Assembly: GCA_947063875.1 (NCBI GenBank)
Contig: CAMSTY010000005.1
Location: 1-64,000 of the forward strand
Direction: 5' to 3'
DNA from: an uncultured bacterium
Lineage (GTDB): Bacteria > Bacillota > Clostridia > Lachnospirales > Lachnospiraceae
Length of the DNA: 64,000 nt
A program made the position numbers and the translations under genes. Below, in pieces: positions 16,630 through 26,197 of the stretch. How positions within the stretch are numbered: the first letter of the stretch is position 1; each line of letters starts with the position of its first letter. Under the pieces are notes generated by a model. It had not been told where the DNA came from and made no database searches. It worked only from the letters and a program-made list of their open reading frames with translations.

Positions 16630-17655
16630 TCAGGATAATGCCTTGATCCCTGCCCCTATTACAACAATAATTACACAACTATAAAAAAATCCATATATAA
16701 TCAAATATTTTTTACTAACCTTAGCCATCTGCTGAAAACGCCAGAAATTAAGAAATAGTGATCGTATCTTTTTTCCAACCGTATCGCAGGCATTATATTT
16801 GATATCACTGTCTGCTCCTTCTGCATCAAAATCATATCCTTCGATTGAAGCAAATGAATAGCAATACTTTTTTGCTAGATCAACCATTCCTCTAAACAGT
16901 CTTTCATTAGTTCTGTGATTACCCACATGAGTCTCGCTCCAAAAGTATCTGTCTATAAAGTTCCACGAATGCATGGTCAAAACAAAATCTTTTCCATCTG
17001 CTTCTTCCAAAAATTCCTTAAATTCTATCAGACTCATCTCGGATGTGTCTATCCCTACAGTTTTTCTTTTTCCAAAAAAGTCAAGAGCTACATAATTACT
17101 ATTGGGCATGATTTTTAGACTCTTGTATTTTGAATAATGGTTCACAGTATTGACAAACTCACATTGAATATGACACATTTTATCGTAACCACCCGTATAA
17201 CTGAGTTCAACAATGTCAGGCATCAACTCATCTATCAAATCATAGGTATTTTTATCAACTCCATAACGCCCTGCTCTAAAAGCAGCAGGAGACTTTCCCA
17301 TGATTTCCGTATATATTCCGATTCCCTCTTGCAGCAAAAACTCCTGCTCTTCCTTGTCATACTCCCAAAGAAATGTCCTGCTCTCATCACCAGATATGAA
17401 ATTAGGATGTAGATGAAGAAAAATCGGTTGATTATACTGCTTTATCTTATCAATAATTCTTTGTATATACTCTCTTCCATACCGCCTCTCTTCCGCGAAA
17501 TCTACAAAGAAATTCACGGGTATTTCATACTGTTTGCCGAGTTCCAGGATTCTTCCTATACCATATTCTCTGCCATTTTTCTTTCCCCATATGTACTGAT
17601 TTTCTTTTCTAATATCATGACATTCAGTATCCACTGTTAAAAAAATCTTATTCAT
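16630..17655 (-). CDS. NodB-fold polysaccharide deacetylase-like protein (copy 2), membrane-anchored
   Basis: 341 residues with LTVDTECHD, FLHLHPNFIS and AFRAGRYGVD, the same three-block pattern as the protein at 11889-12944. A hydrophobic helix (IIYGFFYSCVIIVVIGAG) ends the protein, so unlike copy 1 it is probably tail-anchored with its catalytic domain in the cytoplasm. It starts with GGAGATATTAG upstream and overlaps the preceding glycosyltransferase gene by 4 bp. Role by analogy: de-N- or de-O-acetylation of a precursor. Confidence 0.65.
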   Translation of the reverse strand: MNKIFLTVDTECHDIRKENQYIWGKKNGREYGIGRILELGKQYEIPVNFFVDFAEERRYGREYIQRIIDKIKQYNQPIFLHLHPNFISGDESRTFLWEYDKEEQEFLLQEGIGIYTEIMGKSPAAFRAGRYGVDKNTYDLIDELMPDIVELSYTGGYDKMCHIQCEFVNTVNHYSKYKSLKIMPNSNYVALDFFGKRKTVGIDTSEMSLIEFKEFLEEADGKDFVLTMHSWNFIDRYFWSETHVGNHRTNERLFRGMVDLAKKYCYSFASIEGYDFDAEGADSDIKYNACDTVGKKIRSLFLNFWRFQQMAKVSKKYLIIYGFFYSCVIIVVIGAGIKALS

Positions 17656-18809
17656 CTAATATCTCCAATAAAATCATCAAAAGACTTTAATGTTTCCTTA
17701 AAACTGCATTTTTTTACTAAATCATCGCGTCTCTTGAAATGATCTTCCATGTCATAATCCGCCTTCATTTCGGCACAGATTTTATTTACATTATCACTTT
17801 TTATTGGCAGATCCACAATAAAGCCAAGACTAAACTCATTTATATAATCTCTGACATCATATACATAAGGCGTTGTTATTACTCTTAAACCACTCCCAAC
17901 ATACTCCAAAAACTTGTTTGGAAATGCATAGTTATTAGTGGCATAATCACCACGAAGCATTATCCCAAAATCCCCAACGCATAATGTCTCCATAACCTCG
18001 TCAGGAGATAGTGAATCTGTCATTATTCCTGGTATGCCTTTATACTTTCCAGTCATTTTTTTGTTTCCACTAAAAAGTAACATCTTACACGAATCGCCAG
18101 ATATCTCTCTGATTCTTTGAAATAGTTCCACAGACTCATCCACACATTGCCATGGAGATGCCCCACCAGAATAAACAAATACCTGGTCCTCTTCCAAAAG
18201 ATTATATTTCTCTCTATATCGCTTCCTATTCTCTACATATTCATCTCTTGAAATCGTATCCAAAATAGCACACGGGACAATAAATGTCCTAATATCAGTC
18301 CTTTTTGATAGTTTCTTGTAATAATCAGCTAAAGAATGTGAAACAGCCAATATACCATCCGCCAGAGGCACAACCTTCTTTTCTACCCTCTTTGTGTGTT
18401 TATAGAGAAAACCAAAAATCAGCCTCTCTGGCAATGTGTTATTTCGAAACTCTACATATTCCTCAACTGTACCATGTATGTCAAGCACTATCTTGCAATT
18501 CCAATCCATTCTTTTGATATAAGGTGCAAGGTTCATTGTGATTCCCGAAAGGATCACACAATTATAATCTCCTGAGAGAACAAGCTGTTTTATCATTGAA
18601 TATAGTCTGAGTCTGTCATATGGATTCCGAAGAATCGTAAGCTGACCACCCACATCTTCATTTTGTATCTTTTTTCTGAGTCTGTATGCAATAAAATCTG
18701 TTGTATATCCATATTCTTCCTTCAATACATTAGCTCTATTCTTGATAAGCCTCAGTTCACCGCATGTGGATATAATATTTCTCGATGTTATGAAAAGTAT
18801 CTTCTTCAT
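17652..18809 (-). CDS. Glycosyltransferase, GT4-like
   Basis: About 385 residues in GT-B arrangement. The N-terminus reads MKKILFITSRNIISTCGELR, the middle has ADGILAVSHSLADYY and VYSGGASPWQCVDESVELF, and the C-terminal donor domain has FGIMLRGDYATNNYAFPNKF and EYVGSGLRVITTPYV. I place the start at ATG 18809 (AAGGATGAG upstream) because the TTG at 18839 overlaps the epimerase stop. It sits between the WbpP-like epimerase and a NodB-like gene. Donor unknown. Confidence 0.8.
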   Translation of the reverse strand: MKKILFITSRNIISTCGELRLIKNRANVLKEEYGYTTDFIAYRLRKKIQNEDVGGQLTILRNPYDRLRLYSMIKQLVLSGDYNCVILSGITMNLAPYIKRMDWNCKIVLDIHGTVEEYVEFRNNTLPERLIFGFLYKHTKRVEKKVVPLADGILAVSHSLADYYKKLSKRTDIRTFIVPCAILDTISRDEYVENRKRYREKYNLLEEDQVFVYSGGASPWQCVDESVELFQRIREISGDSCKMLLFSGNKKMTGKYKGIPGIMTDSLSPDEVMETLCVGDFGIMLRGDYATNNYAFPNKFLEYVGSGLRVITTPYVYDVRDYINEFSLGFIVDLPIKSDNVNKICAEMKADYDMEDHFKRRDDLVKKCSFKETLKSFDDFIGDIR

Positions 18810-18835
18810 CCAATTCTCATCCTTAACAAATGTTA

Positions 18836-19810
18836 TCAAAGATTCTCCCTATACCACTCTATAGCAGCCTTAATCCCTCGTTCAAAACTCCACTCTGGAT
18901 CATACCCCAACAGTTCTTTTGCCTTGCTGATATCAGCATTGCTATGTTTAATATCCCCTGCACGATTAGGACCGAAATTTGGCTCTATATCTACTGCAAG
19001 AGCCTTAGTAAGTCCATAGTAAATATCCAGAAGATATTCTCTTCCGCCATAGGCAATATTGAATGCCTCTCCGGCCGCAGATGATGGAGCAAGACATGCC
19101 TTTAAATTTGCTTCAATAACACTTTCAATATAAGTAAAATCTCGGCTCTGCTTTCCATCGCCATTTATGGTAGGAGCCTCCCCATTTATCAATTGCTTTA
19201 TAAACTTTGGAATTACTGCAGCATAAGTCCCATCCGGATCCTGGCGACGTCCGAAGACATTGAAATACCGGAGTCCATATGTATCAAGTCCGTAATGCTT
19301 CGTATACTGCTTCGCCCATTCCTCATTTGCTCTTTTGCTCACTGCATAAGGACTTAAAAGATTTCCTTCTTTTCCTTCTTTTTTAGGAAGATTCGGCTCA
19401 TCACCATAAACAGACGAACTAGAAGCATATACAAACTTTTTTACACCGTTCTGTCTCGCGGCTTCCAGCATATTCAACGTACCAATGATGTTATTGGCAC
19501 AATAAATCAATGGCATTTCAATACTTCTTGGAACAGAACCCCATGCTGCCTGATTCAAAACATAATCCACTCCTTCACAGGCTTTCATGCAAGTATCCAA
19601 ATCCTTAATATCGCCCTTAATGAAAATATAGTTCGGATTGCCGATAAACAGATCAATATTTTCCTGCTTACCCGTACTCAAATCATCCAAACATTTTACC
19701 TTATAGCCAAGGTTTAATATAACTTCACAAAGATTGGATCCAATAAATCCAGCACCACCAGTAACCAAGAAAACGCTATTTTCTGGAAATTTCACATTTT
19801 GATAGCCCAT
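18836..19810 (-). CDS. UDP-N-acetylhexosamine 4-epimerase (WbpP/TviC-like)
   Basis: An extended SDR of 324 residues. NAD motif VTGGAGFIGSNL; LNQAAWGSVPRSIEMP, characteristic of WbpP/TviC enzymes preferring N-acetylated sugars; catalytic YAVSK preceded by ASSSSVYGDEPNLP; LRYFNVFGRRQDP downstream. Probable reaction: UDP-GlcNAc to UDP-GalNAc, or the uronic equivalents. The WbpO/TviB-like dehydrogenase at 22380-23690 is in the same operon, and together they would yield UDP-GalNAcA. Ribosome-binding site GGAGGACAG precedes 19810. Confidence 0.87.
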   Translation of the reverse strand: MGYQNVKFPENSVFLVTGGAGFIGSNLCEVILNLGYKVKCLDDLSTGKQENIDLFIGNPNYIFIKGDIKDLDTCMKACEGVDYVLNQAAWGSVPRSIEMPLIYCANNIIGTLNMLEAARQNGVKKFVYASSSSVYGDEPNLPKKEGKEGNLLSPYAVSKRANEEWAKQYTKHYGLDTYGLRYFNVFGRRQDPDGTYAAVIPKFIKQLINGEAPTINGDGKQSRDFTYIESVIEANLKACLAPSSAAGEAFNIAYGGREYLLDIYYGLTKALAVDIEPNFGPNRAGDIKHSNADISKAKELLGYDPEWSFERGIKAAIEWYRENL

Positions 19811-19837
19811 TTATACGCTGTCCTCCAAGTAAAATAA

Positions 19838-21339
19838 TCAAAATCCACCATAAATAAATGCGGTATTCCCATAGTATCCAAGCAATATAGTTAAACCACA
19901 AAAGCTAAAGAAAAAAATAAGTGACCATATTTTCGAAAGGTCAAGAACAGGATAGAACCCATTGACAGTTTCCAATTCCCGCTTTATTTCCTGACCAACT
20001 TTACACCTATGCGATCTTACAACCGCTATTATCGTTGCTATGACAACACAGACTATCGAAAAAAATGTCCAAGTATAAGGCTGGTTTATTCCACTATGTA
20101 CTGTGAATAATGCTTTCCAATATATACTGACCTTCTCAATACTCTCAGCTCTAAATATTGTCCAAAAAAGTGTTGTGAATATGAATGTCACTAACGCTCC
20201 AAATGCCCTAATAATTACATTACTCTCGTAAATCTTACTTTTGCTTCTGTTCTTCTTAATAAGCCTCGTCACACAACTGGCTACACCATGTAATAATCCC
20301 CATAATATGAACGTCCATCCTGCACCATGCCATAGTCCAGAAACAAGCATTACAATTAGAAGATTAATATATGTCCTCCCTTCGCCCCTCCGGCCACCGC
20401 CAAGCGGAATATACATATAATCTCTAAACCATTGTGAAAGGCTGATATGCCACCTATTCCAAAAGTCGGAGAACCCTCTGGCAATATATGGCAAATTAAA
20501 ATTTGGTTTGAAATCAAATCAAATCCTAATATTTTAGCTAATCCAATTGCCATATCTGAATATCCGGAAAAGTCAAGGTATATCTGTAAAGAATAACTTA
20601 TGGCAGACAAAACTACTGTTCTAGTGTTAAACACACCTGGCGTTCTGAATACATCATCCACGAATACTCCCAAATGATCAGCCAATACCATCTTCTTAAA
20701 CAGGCCAAATACAAATATCTGTATTCCTGCACTTAATTCATTTAATGTAATACTCCTATATTCCTTAATCTGCGGTTTAAAATCCGTCCATCTGACAATC
20801 GGTCCCGCAGTAATCTTGGGAAAGAATGCCATATATAAACCAAAATCTATTATATTTTTCTCTGCACTACAAATACCACGGTAAACGTCTATCACATATG
20901 AAAGTGCTGAAAAAATAAAAAAAGATATTCCAAGAGGAAGTATCATTTTCAGCATCCCTATATTCTGGCCAAATACTCTGTTAACACTCTCTATAAAAAA
21001 GTTCGTATACTTAAAGTACACGAGGATTAGTACTAACGCAATCCCCCCTCCAATTACTATTTTACGTGCTTTTCCATAACTTTGAAGCTGTTTATCTGAT
21101 TGTCTCGCTCTTTCTATCAACAGACCACACACATATGTAATTATTGTGACTATTACAACACATAGCACAAATCTCCAGTCAACAGAGGCAACAAAATAAT
21201 AACTGTAAAGTAGCAGAACGATGATCTGTGTTCTGCCAAGAGTTTCGGTCCATCGTCTTGATCTTATATGCTGAAGTAAAAACATAATCATTATCAATAC
21301 AGCAAAATGAATAATAAAATAGAAATTATTCAGTCCCAT
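19838..21339 (-). pseudogene. MBOAT O-acyltransferase, frameshifted at a pentanucleotide repeat
   Basis: The N-terminal half (from ATG 21339, MGLNNFYF) has LPLGISFFIFSALSYVIDVY, FFPKITAGPIVRWTDF and YLDFSGYSDMAIGLAKILGF. The C-terminal half, in another frame, has ARGFSDFWNRWHISLSQWF, YMYIPLGGG and GLWHGAGWTFILWG with the catalytic His. The break lies at three tandem AAATC units (20511-20525). Removing one gives GFDFKPNFNLPYIARGF, the normal family sequence, and an intact protein of about 498 residues. It overlaps the upstream SGNH-like gene by 14 bp. So this is either phase-off or newly broken. If restored it would O-acylate the polymer. Confidence 0.9.
20511..20525. repeat. (AAATC)3 tandem repeat at the MBOAT frameshift
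   Basis: Three perfect AAATC copies (GATTT on the coding strand). Two copies would restore the reading frame across the MBOAT gene. Gain or loss of a 5-bp unit by slipped-strand mispairing switches the frame. Confidence 0.9.
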
Positions 21340-22345
21340 TTTCCAACTCCTTAATGAGTGCACCAAGACGTTCCGCAACAAGCTTGTGTCCGATCTCATT
21401 TAGATGCCCCACCCCTACTTCTGTATTTATAAAACCATGTGCCATGTTATGGTTTTCTTCATATTCTCTGTAAAAATCCTCATACATATCAATAAACTTA
21501 ATACCATGCCCGACACATGCCTCCTGAAATACTCCCACATATTCTGTGTTCTCTGGAATCAGTACCCCATCATCATCTAAAGCTGTCTCTGGATGATACA
21601 CAATAATGACCTTCCGGCCACCAACTGCATCTACAATCTGTTCAAAAAAGCGGTTCAGAAGTACTGCATAGTTTTGAGATAGATTCTGGTTCATTCCTTC
21701 TGCCTCCTGCGGCTCTGTCTGTGTAGCATTCTCCCCCGCTACCATCCAATTCCCAAGTTCACGATAAAGAGGTAAAAAGCAAGGAACATATTTCTGTATC
21801 TTATATATCAGACCGCTGTCATGTGATGCAATTATAGGCAAGTTACCATCAATTACTTCTTCCATTTTACCTTCATCAAGACTCACTCTATCCGTCTCAA
21901 TAACAACATAACTGGATGGATCATAAAACTCCACGGCATCACTCATATTATTCACACATTGGTAAATAGTATGGCCCGATATCCCAATATTATAAGTGAC
22001 AAGTTCAGGCATTACCTCGTTATTCAGTAGATATCCAACATTTGCAGCACTTGACACATTTACAGCTTCCATATGTGAAGAACCCATAAGAAGAATATCA
22101 ATATGATCTGTATCTGACATGGCAAATGAATTATTGAAACCATCAGTGTTCATTCGCATCCATGAATATCCTTCGCTCATGGTAGCTCTATACTGGTTTG
22201 GTTCCCATTTATAATCAGTCGCTCCTGTCTTATTCATGATATGTACACCTGTATGAGAATAAACCAAAGTAAACAGTGATAATAATGCCAATGATACGAC
22301 TGCAGAGACACCCGCTTTTGCACACCAGCCAATAGCTTTTAACAT
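21326..22345 (-). CDS. SGNH-hydrolase-like exported protein, partner of the frameshifted MBOAT
   Basis: Single N-terminal membrane helix (AVVSLALLSLFTLVYS), then a domain with LLMGSSHMEAVNV, NIGISGHTIYQ and GHLNEIGHKLVAERL. These correspond to the SGNH blocks with Ser, Gly, and the last-block His (D/NxxH-like). About 339 residues. Start ATG 22345 follows CAGGAG; an in-frame TTG at 22351 is less likely. It overlaps the MBOAT start by 14 bp, the same neighbour logic as the DHHW/MBOAT pair at 3459-6193. Probable role: acyl transfer or esterase step outside the membrane. Confidence 0.75.
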   Translation of the reverse strand: MLKAIGWCAKAGVSAVVSLALLSLFTLVYSHTGVHIMNKTGATDYKWEPNQYRATMSEGYSWMRMNTDGFNNSFAMSDTDHIDILLMGSSHMEAVNVSSAANVGYLLNNEVMPELVTYNIGISGHTIYQCVNNMSDAVEFYDPSSYVVIETDRVSLDEGKMEEVIDGNLPIIASHDSGLIYKIQKYVPCFLPLYRELGNWMVAGENATQTEPQEAEGMNQNLSQNYAVLLNRFFEQIVDAVGGRKVIIVYHPETALDDDGVLIPENTEYVGVFQEACVGHGIKFIDMYEDFYREYEENHNMAHGFINTEVGVGHLNEIGHKLVAERLGALIKELENGTE

Positions 22346-22379
22346 TGTCAATTTTCTCCTGTTTCATACCGCATATACC

Positions 22380-23690
22380 TTACAATCTCCAATAACTATA
22401 TCCGGCATTTTCGTACTCTTTACGGTTCAGAAGTCCCTTAAGATCAAGGAGAACCTTCTTTCCTTCGCCAAAGAACTTATCCATCTCAACCATCGTGAAA
22501 TTACCGAATTCAGTGTGAGCAACAGAAAGAATAACCGCATCCATATCCCTGATAGTACTCATGTTTACAAACTCAACACCATAGAGATTTTTTGCTTCAT
22601 CTGCATCAGCTTCAGGATCAGCAATCACAGGTGTAATACCATACTCCTTCAGTTCATTTACGATGTCAATAATCTTTGTGTTTCTCGTATCCGGGCAGTT
22701 TTCCTTAAAAGTGAATCCTAAAATTGCAACTTTTGCACCTTTCACTGCCTTATCAGCAGCAATCAGATTTTTCACACAGTTCTCTGCGCAGTACTTGCCC
22801 ATATCATCGTTGATACGACGCCCTGACAGGATAATCTGACTGTGATACCCCATCATCTCTGCTTTATAAGTTAGATAATACGGATCAACTCCTATGCAAT
22901 GTCCACCAACAAGTCCAGGATAAAATTTTAGAAAATTCCACTTCGTCCCCGCAGCTTCCAAAACAGACTTTGTATCAATTCCTATCTTATTAAAGATTAT
23001 AGAAAGTTCATTCATGAATGCTATGTTAATATCACGCTGACTGTTTTCAATAACTTTTGCTGCTTCCGCCACCTTAATACTTTCAACCCTATGTACACCA
23101 GCATCCACTACCAATTCATACACTTTAGCTATACAGTCCAGTGTCTCCTCATCCATGCCAGAAACAATTTTTTTAATTGTCTCCAAACGATGTACCTTAT
23201 CGCCAGGATTGATTCGTTCAGGCGAATACCCAATTTTAAAATCTATTCCGCACTTAAGTCCGGATTCCTTTTCTAAAATTGGAACACAGACATCCTCCGT
23301 CACGCCTGGGTAAACAGTAGATTCAAAAACAACGACAGAGTTTTGGGTCAGATTTCTGCCAAGAATCATGCTTGCCTCTTCTACCGGACTCAAATCTGGC
23401 GTATGATCATCTTTCACCGGAGTCGGTACAGCAACAATATGAAACTTTGCCTCCCTCAATTTTGTTTCATCAGCTGTAAATTCTACTTTACTCTTTGAAA
23501 TAACTTCATCTCCAACCTCATGTGTCGGATCAATACCATTTTTATACAGATTAATCTTGTGTATGTTCAAATCAAAACCAATAACACCAATTTTTCTTGC
23601 AAATGCAACTGCAATAGGCATGCCAACATAACCAAGACCAACCAAAGACAGCTTTTCTTCTTTATTAATCAACTTTTCATATAGATTCAT
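22380..23690 (-). CDS. Nucleotide-sugar dehydrogenase, WbpO/TviB-like
   Basis: NAD-dependent oxidation of a UDP-HexNAc to the uronic acid, probably UDP-GalNAc/GlcNAc to UDP-GalNAcA/GlcNAcA. About 436 residues with SLVGLGYVGMPIAVAFAR, VPTPVKDD, FESTVYPGVTED, the catalytic-Cys motif LVGGHCIGVDPYYLTYKAE and ILGFTFKENCPDTRN. The block MGYHSQIILSGRRIND is typical of Vi-antigen TviB and P. aeruginosa WbpO. ATG 23690 has AAGGAG upstream; the TTG at 23699 overlaps the glycosyltransferase. It works with the epimerase at 18836-19810. Confidence 0.88.
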   Translation of the reverse strand: MNLYEKLINKEEKLSLVGLGYVGMPIAVAFARKIGVIGFDLNIHKINLYKNGIDPTHEVGDEVISKSKVEFTADETKLREAKFHIVAVPTPVKDDHTPDLSPVEEASMILGRNLTQNSVVVFESTVYPGVTEDVCVPILEKESGLKCGIDFKIGYSPERINPGDKVHRLETIKKIVSGMDEETLDCIAKVYELVVDAGVHRVESIKVAEAAKVIENSQRDINIAFMNELSIIFNKIGIDTKSVLEAAGTKWNFLKFYPGLVGGHCIGVDPYYLTYKAEMMGYHSQIILSGRRINDDMGKYCAENCVKNLIAADKAVKGAKVAILGFTFKENCPDTRNTKIIDIVNELKEYGITPVIADPEADADEAKNLYGVEFVNMSTIRDMDAVILSVAHTEFGNFTMVEMDKFFGEGKKVLLDLKGLLNRKEYENAGYSYWRL

Positions 23691-23691
23691 T

Positions 23692-24789
23692 TTATCCAAT
23701 AGCTCCTTCTATCTTTTTAATTTCATCTATATATTTATCAATTATGATTTTCCTATCAAAGAATGATTCAACTTTCTTTCTACCTTTCTTTCCCATTTGC
23801 TCTCTTTCACTTTTTGTTAAAGACAATAAATCTTCTATACCACGAACCAGGTCTTCTTTATCTCGAACCTTTATTGCTATACCTGTAACCTTATCTTCAA
23901 ATGTTTCCTTACATCCGGGTATGTTAGACGCTATTACTGGTCTTCCAACTGCGGCCGCCTCTAAAAGTGCATTTGACATACCTTCATGATAGGATGGGTG
24001 GATAATGCAATGATGATCTTTAATTACATCGTGTATATCCTCCTGAAAAGGAAAGAATTTCATTATTCCAAGTCGTATTAATTCGTCAATCTGTTCTTTG
24101 TATTCGCTTTCATCGTAATATCCTATCAAGTCAAATGTAACATTATTATGTGATTCATGTACTTTCCTTGCAGCATATATCAGTTCCTCAATCCCTTTGT
24201 CCTTCATGACTCTTCCGATAAATAAAAATCGAAGTCCATTATCTTCAGAAGGATATGTTTCAAGTGAATGTTTTTCGAGGTTCACACCGGAACCGGGCAG
24301 CATATCACAGTTCTTTATAACACGCATCTTGTTAAAACATTCTTTAATGGAACTATTTTGAACGAATACTTTCGTTGCCTTTCTTGCACTGAATACATAT
24401 AGCCTAAATAAGAATTTTGAGAAAAGGGAATTACTCTGCAACTCAGTTCCCAAACCAGTCACATTGATAATGTATGGGGTCTTTGATAATCTGCTTGCTA
24501 TTCCGCCATATATATTAGGTTTTATGGTATATGTTAAAACGATTTCCGGATTATTTTCATGAATCAACCTTTTGTAGTTTTTCATCAATGATAACTCGCC
24601 TATAATATTTTTACCTCTGCGATCAAATGATAACTCTATCAGTTTTGCACCCGTCTTTTCTATTTGTTTGCTATAGTCATCAGGCGGAACACACACAAAG
24701 ACTTCCCATAACTCAGTTAATGCAGTAATCAATTCTTCCCTAAGGCTCATCAAACCTGCAGCATTATTTGACAATATAAGAACCCTCAT
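23692..24789 (-). CDS. Glycosyltransferase family 4 (PglA/EpsD-like)
   Basis: 365 residues in GT-B arrangement. N-terminus MRVLILSNNAAGLMSLREEL, then TYTIKPNIYGGIASRL and VTGLGTELQS, then LFIGRVMKDKGIEELI and the donor motif HPSYHEGMSNALLEAAAVGR. These match the PglA/Cap group that adds the second sugar to an undecaprenyl-diphosphate-linked amino sugar. ATG 24789 follows GGGAGAAGATGAG. It is the first glycosyltransferase after the priming transferase in transcription order, which fits a second-sugar role. Confidence 0.85.
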   Translation of the reverse strand: MRVLILSNNAAGLMSLREELITALTELWEVFVCVPPDDYSKQIEKTGAKLIELSFDRRGKNIIGELSLMKNYKRLIHENNPEIVLTYTIKPNIYGGIASRLSKTPYIINVTGLGTELQSNSLFSKFLFRLYVFSARKATKVFVQNSSIKECFNKMRVIKNCDMLPGSGVNLEKHSLETYPSEDNGLRFLFIGRVMKDKGIEELIYAARKVHESHNNVTFDLIGYYDESEYKEQIDELIRLGIMKFFPFQEDIHDVIKDHHCIIHPSYHEGMSNALLEAAAVGRPVIASNIPGCKETFEDKVTGIAIKVRDKEDLVRGIEDLLSLTKSEREQMGKKGRKKVESFFDRKIIIDKYIDEIKKIEGAIG

Positions 24790-24802
24790 CTCATCTTCTC
24801 CC

Positions 24803-25732
24803 TTAGTCTGTAAATTCACATGCTTCTGCAAGCTTCTTAAGCATTAACTCGTAATGCTCTTCTCTCACATCTTGATGAACAGGAAGATTCATAATTCTTT
24901 GTGACACCCACATTGCATCGTTGTGTTCTTCATTCCTTAATTCTTCAATCATAGTATGATACAAAGAAACCACACCATATCCTGAACCATTCATGATCTC
25001 ATATATTCTATTTCGATTTCCCTTTTTTATAAGTATTGGAAACGTCTGTGGAACATTTTTTTTCAGATACTCCGCCTCCCTGATCGGCTCAAAATACAAC
25101 TTATACTTATCTGATAAATTCAATAACTTTTTATAATTCTGCAGCCGTTTCTTTGCTATCGCATTATAGTTGTATTGGAAAGGATTAAATTCCATAGACT
25201 CTTTCAAATCATGCAGCTTATCAAAACAGCCTTTTTCTATAACCAGTCCTCCGCCTGTTGAAAATGGAAACATTTTATGTAATGAAAAAAATGTCATATC
25301 CGAATCAATGCTTCCTTTACAGAAGTACGTGTAAAATCCATGTGCATTATCTTCAATCACAATACAGTTCTTTTTATGGGCGTTCTCAACAATTCCCTGA
25401 ATACTGAAATCTCTGAAACCAAAATAATTAACTATTAGAAGAATACTGCTACTCTTCATCTGCGCATCAAGACATTTTTTATCGATCAACAATTCTTTCG
25501 TCATTCGATAATAGTGTCTATTAAGTCCAATTATCGCTTCCAACGGATCAAATATCCCGCTTCCCTCTTTAGGCGACCACCCAATATACCCAGGTATATA
25601 AATATCCTTATAACCCTTTTTATACAGTTCATTAACTGCATCGAACATGGCATCGCGTGCCCTGTTATAGTAAAGAAATTTTATTTTATAATTATTCGGT
25701 TCCACTTGAATCTTTCCAATTATCTGTGTCAT
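24803..25732 (-). CDS. DegT/DnrJ/EryC1/StrS-like PLP protein, short form
   Basis: 309 residues, shorter than usual sugar aminotransferases (360-430). VIEDNAHGFYTYF contains the cofactor Asp, and FFSLHKMFPFSTGGGLV carries the Schiff-base Lys in an S-x-H-K context. The N-terminal dimer part is abbreviated (FLYYNRARDAMFDAVNELYK). The residues usually contacting the nucleotide sugar are hard to recognise, so the substrate may be something other than a UDP-ketosugar. It lies between a GNAT gene (5 bp gap) and a glycosyltransferase. Confidence 0.72.
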   Translation of the reverse strand: MTQIIGKIQVEPNNYKIKFLYYNRARDAMFDAVNELYKKGYKDIYIPGYIGWSPKEGSGIFDPLEAIIGLNRHYYRMTKELLIDKKCLDAQMKSSSILLIVNYFGFRDFSIQGIVENAHKKNCIVIEDNAHGFYTYFCKGSIDSDMTFFSLHKMFPFSTGGGLVIEKGCFDKLHDLKESMEFNPFQYNYNAIAKKRLQNYKKLLNLSDKYKLYFEPIREAEYLKKNVPQTFPILIKKGNRNRIYEIMNGSGYGVVSLYHTMIEELRNEEHNDAMWVSQRIMNLPVHQDVREEHYELMLKKLAEACEFTD

Positions 25733-25737
25733 TCTTA

Positions 25738-26193
25738 TTACTCCAAATCTCTTCTCACTTTGATTCTCTCATCATTAAATCCCATGGAACGAAACCAATT
25801 GTAAGAATTCTCATTATCTCTTGTGATCATTGCCTCGATAATTCTGATTCCGCGTTTTCTAGTTTCGTCAATTTGAAGTTCTATGAGTTTTTTTGCAATT
25901 CCGCGTTTTCTGCTGTCCTGATCGACACCAATCATATCGATGTGCACTCTTCTTTCGCCAAATATAGTTAATTCATATCCCCAGGAAAAGCCAACCAAAT
26001 TTCCATTCGCAAAGGCTCCCGTAACAATCGCCGAACCATCATCGATATATCTCGGAATTTTTTTTACATACTCTTCCGCCTGATTAGAAGGATAATTCTG
26101 TGTAATATTGTCTCTCAACACCATTTCCATAAGGATAACCATTTCTTCTTTATGGTTTTCTATATCCAAAGCATGCAAAATTTTGAAATCCAT
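25738..26193 (-). CDS. GNAT family N-acetyltransferase
   Basis: 151 residues from ATG 26193 (MDFKILHALD), preceded by AGGGAGAATAA. The acetyl-CoA-binding region reads IDMIGVDQDSRKRGIAKKLI (the R/Q-x-x-G-x-A/G motif), followed by IIEAMITRDNENSYNWFRSM. Function could be acetylation of an amino sugar or an amino-acid substituent for the polymer. It lies between a priming transferase and the DegT-like gene. Confidence 0.78.
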   Translation of the reverse strand: MDFKILHALDIENHKEEMVILMEMVLRDNITQNYPSNQAEEYVKKIPRYIDDGSAIVTGAFANGNLVGFSWGYELTIFGERRVHIDMIGVDQDSRKRGIAKKLIELQIDETRKRGIRIIEAMITRDNENSYNWFRSMGFNDERIKVRRDLE

Positions 26194-26197
26194 AAGA

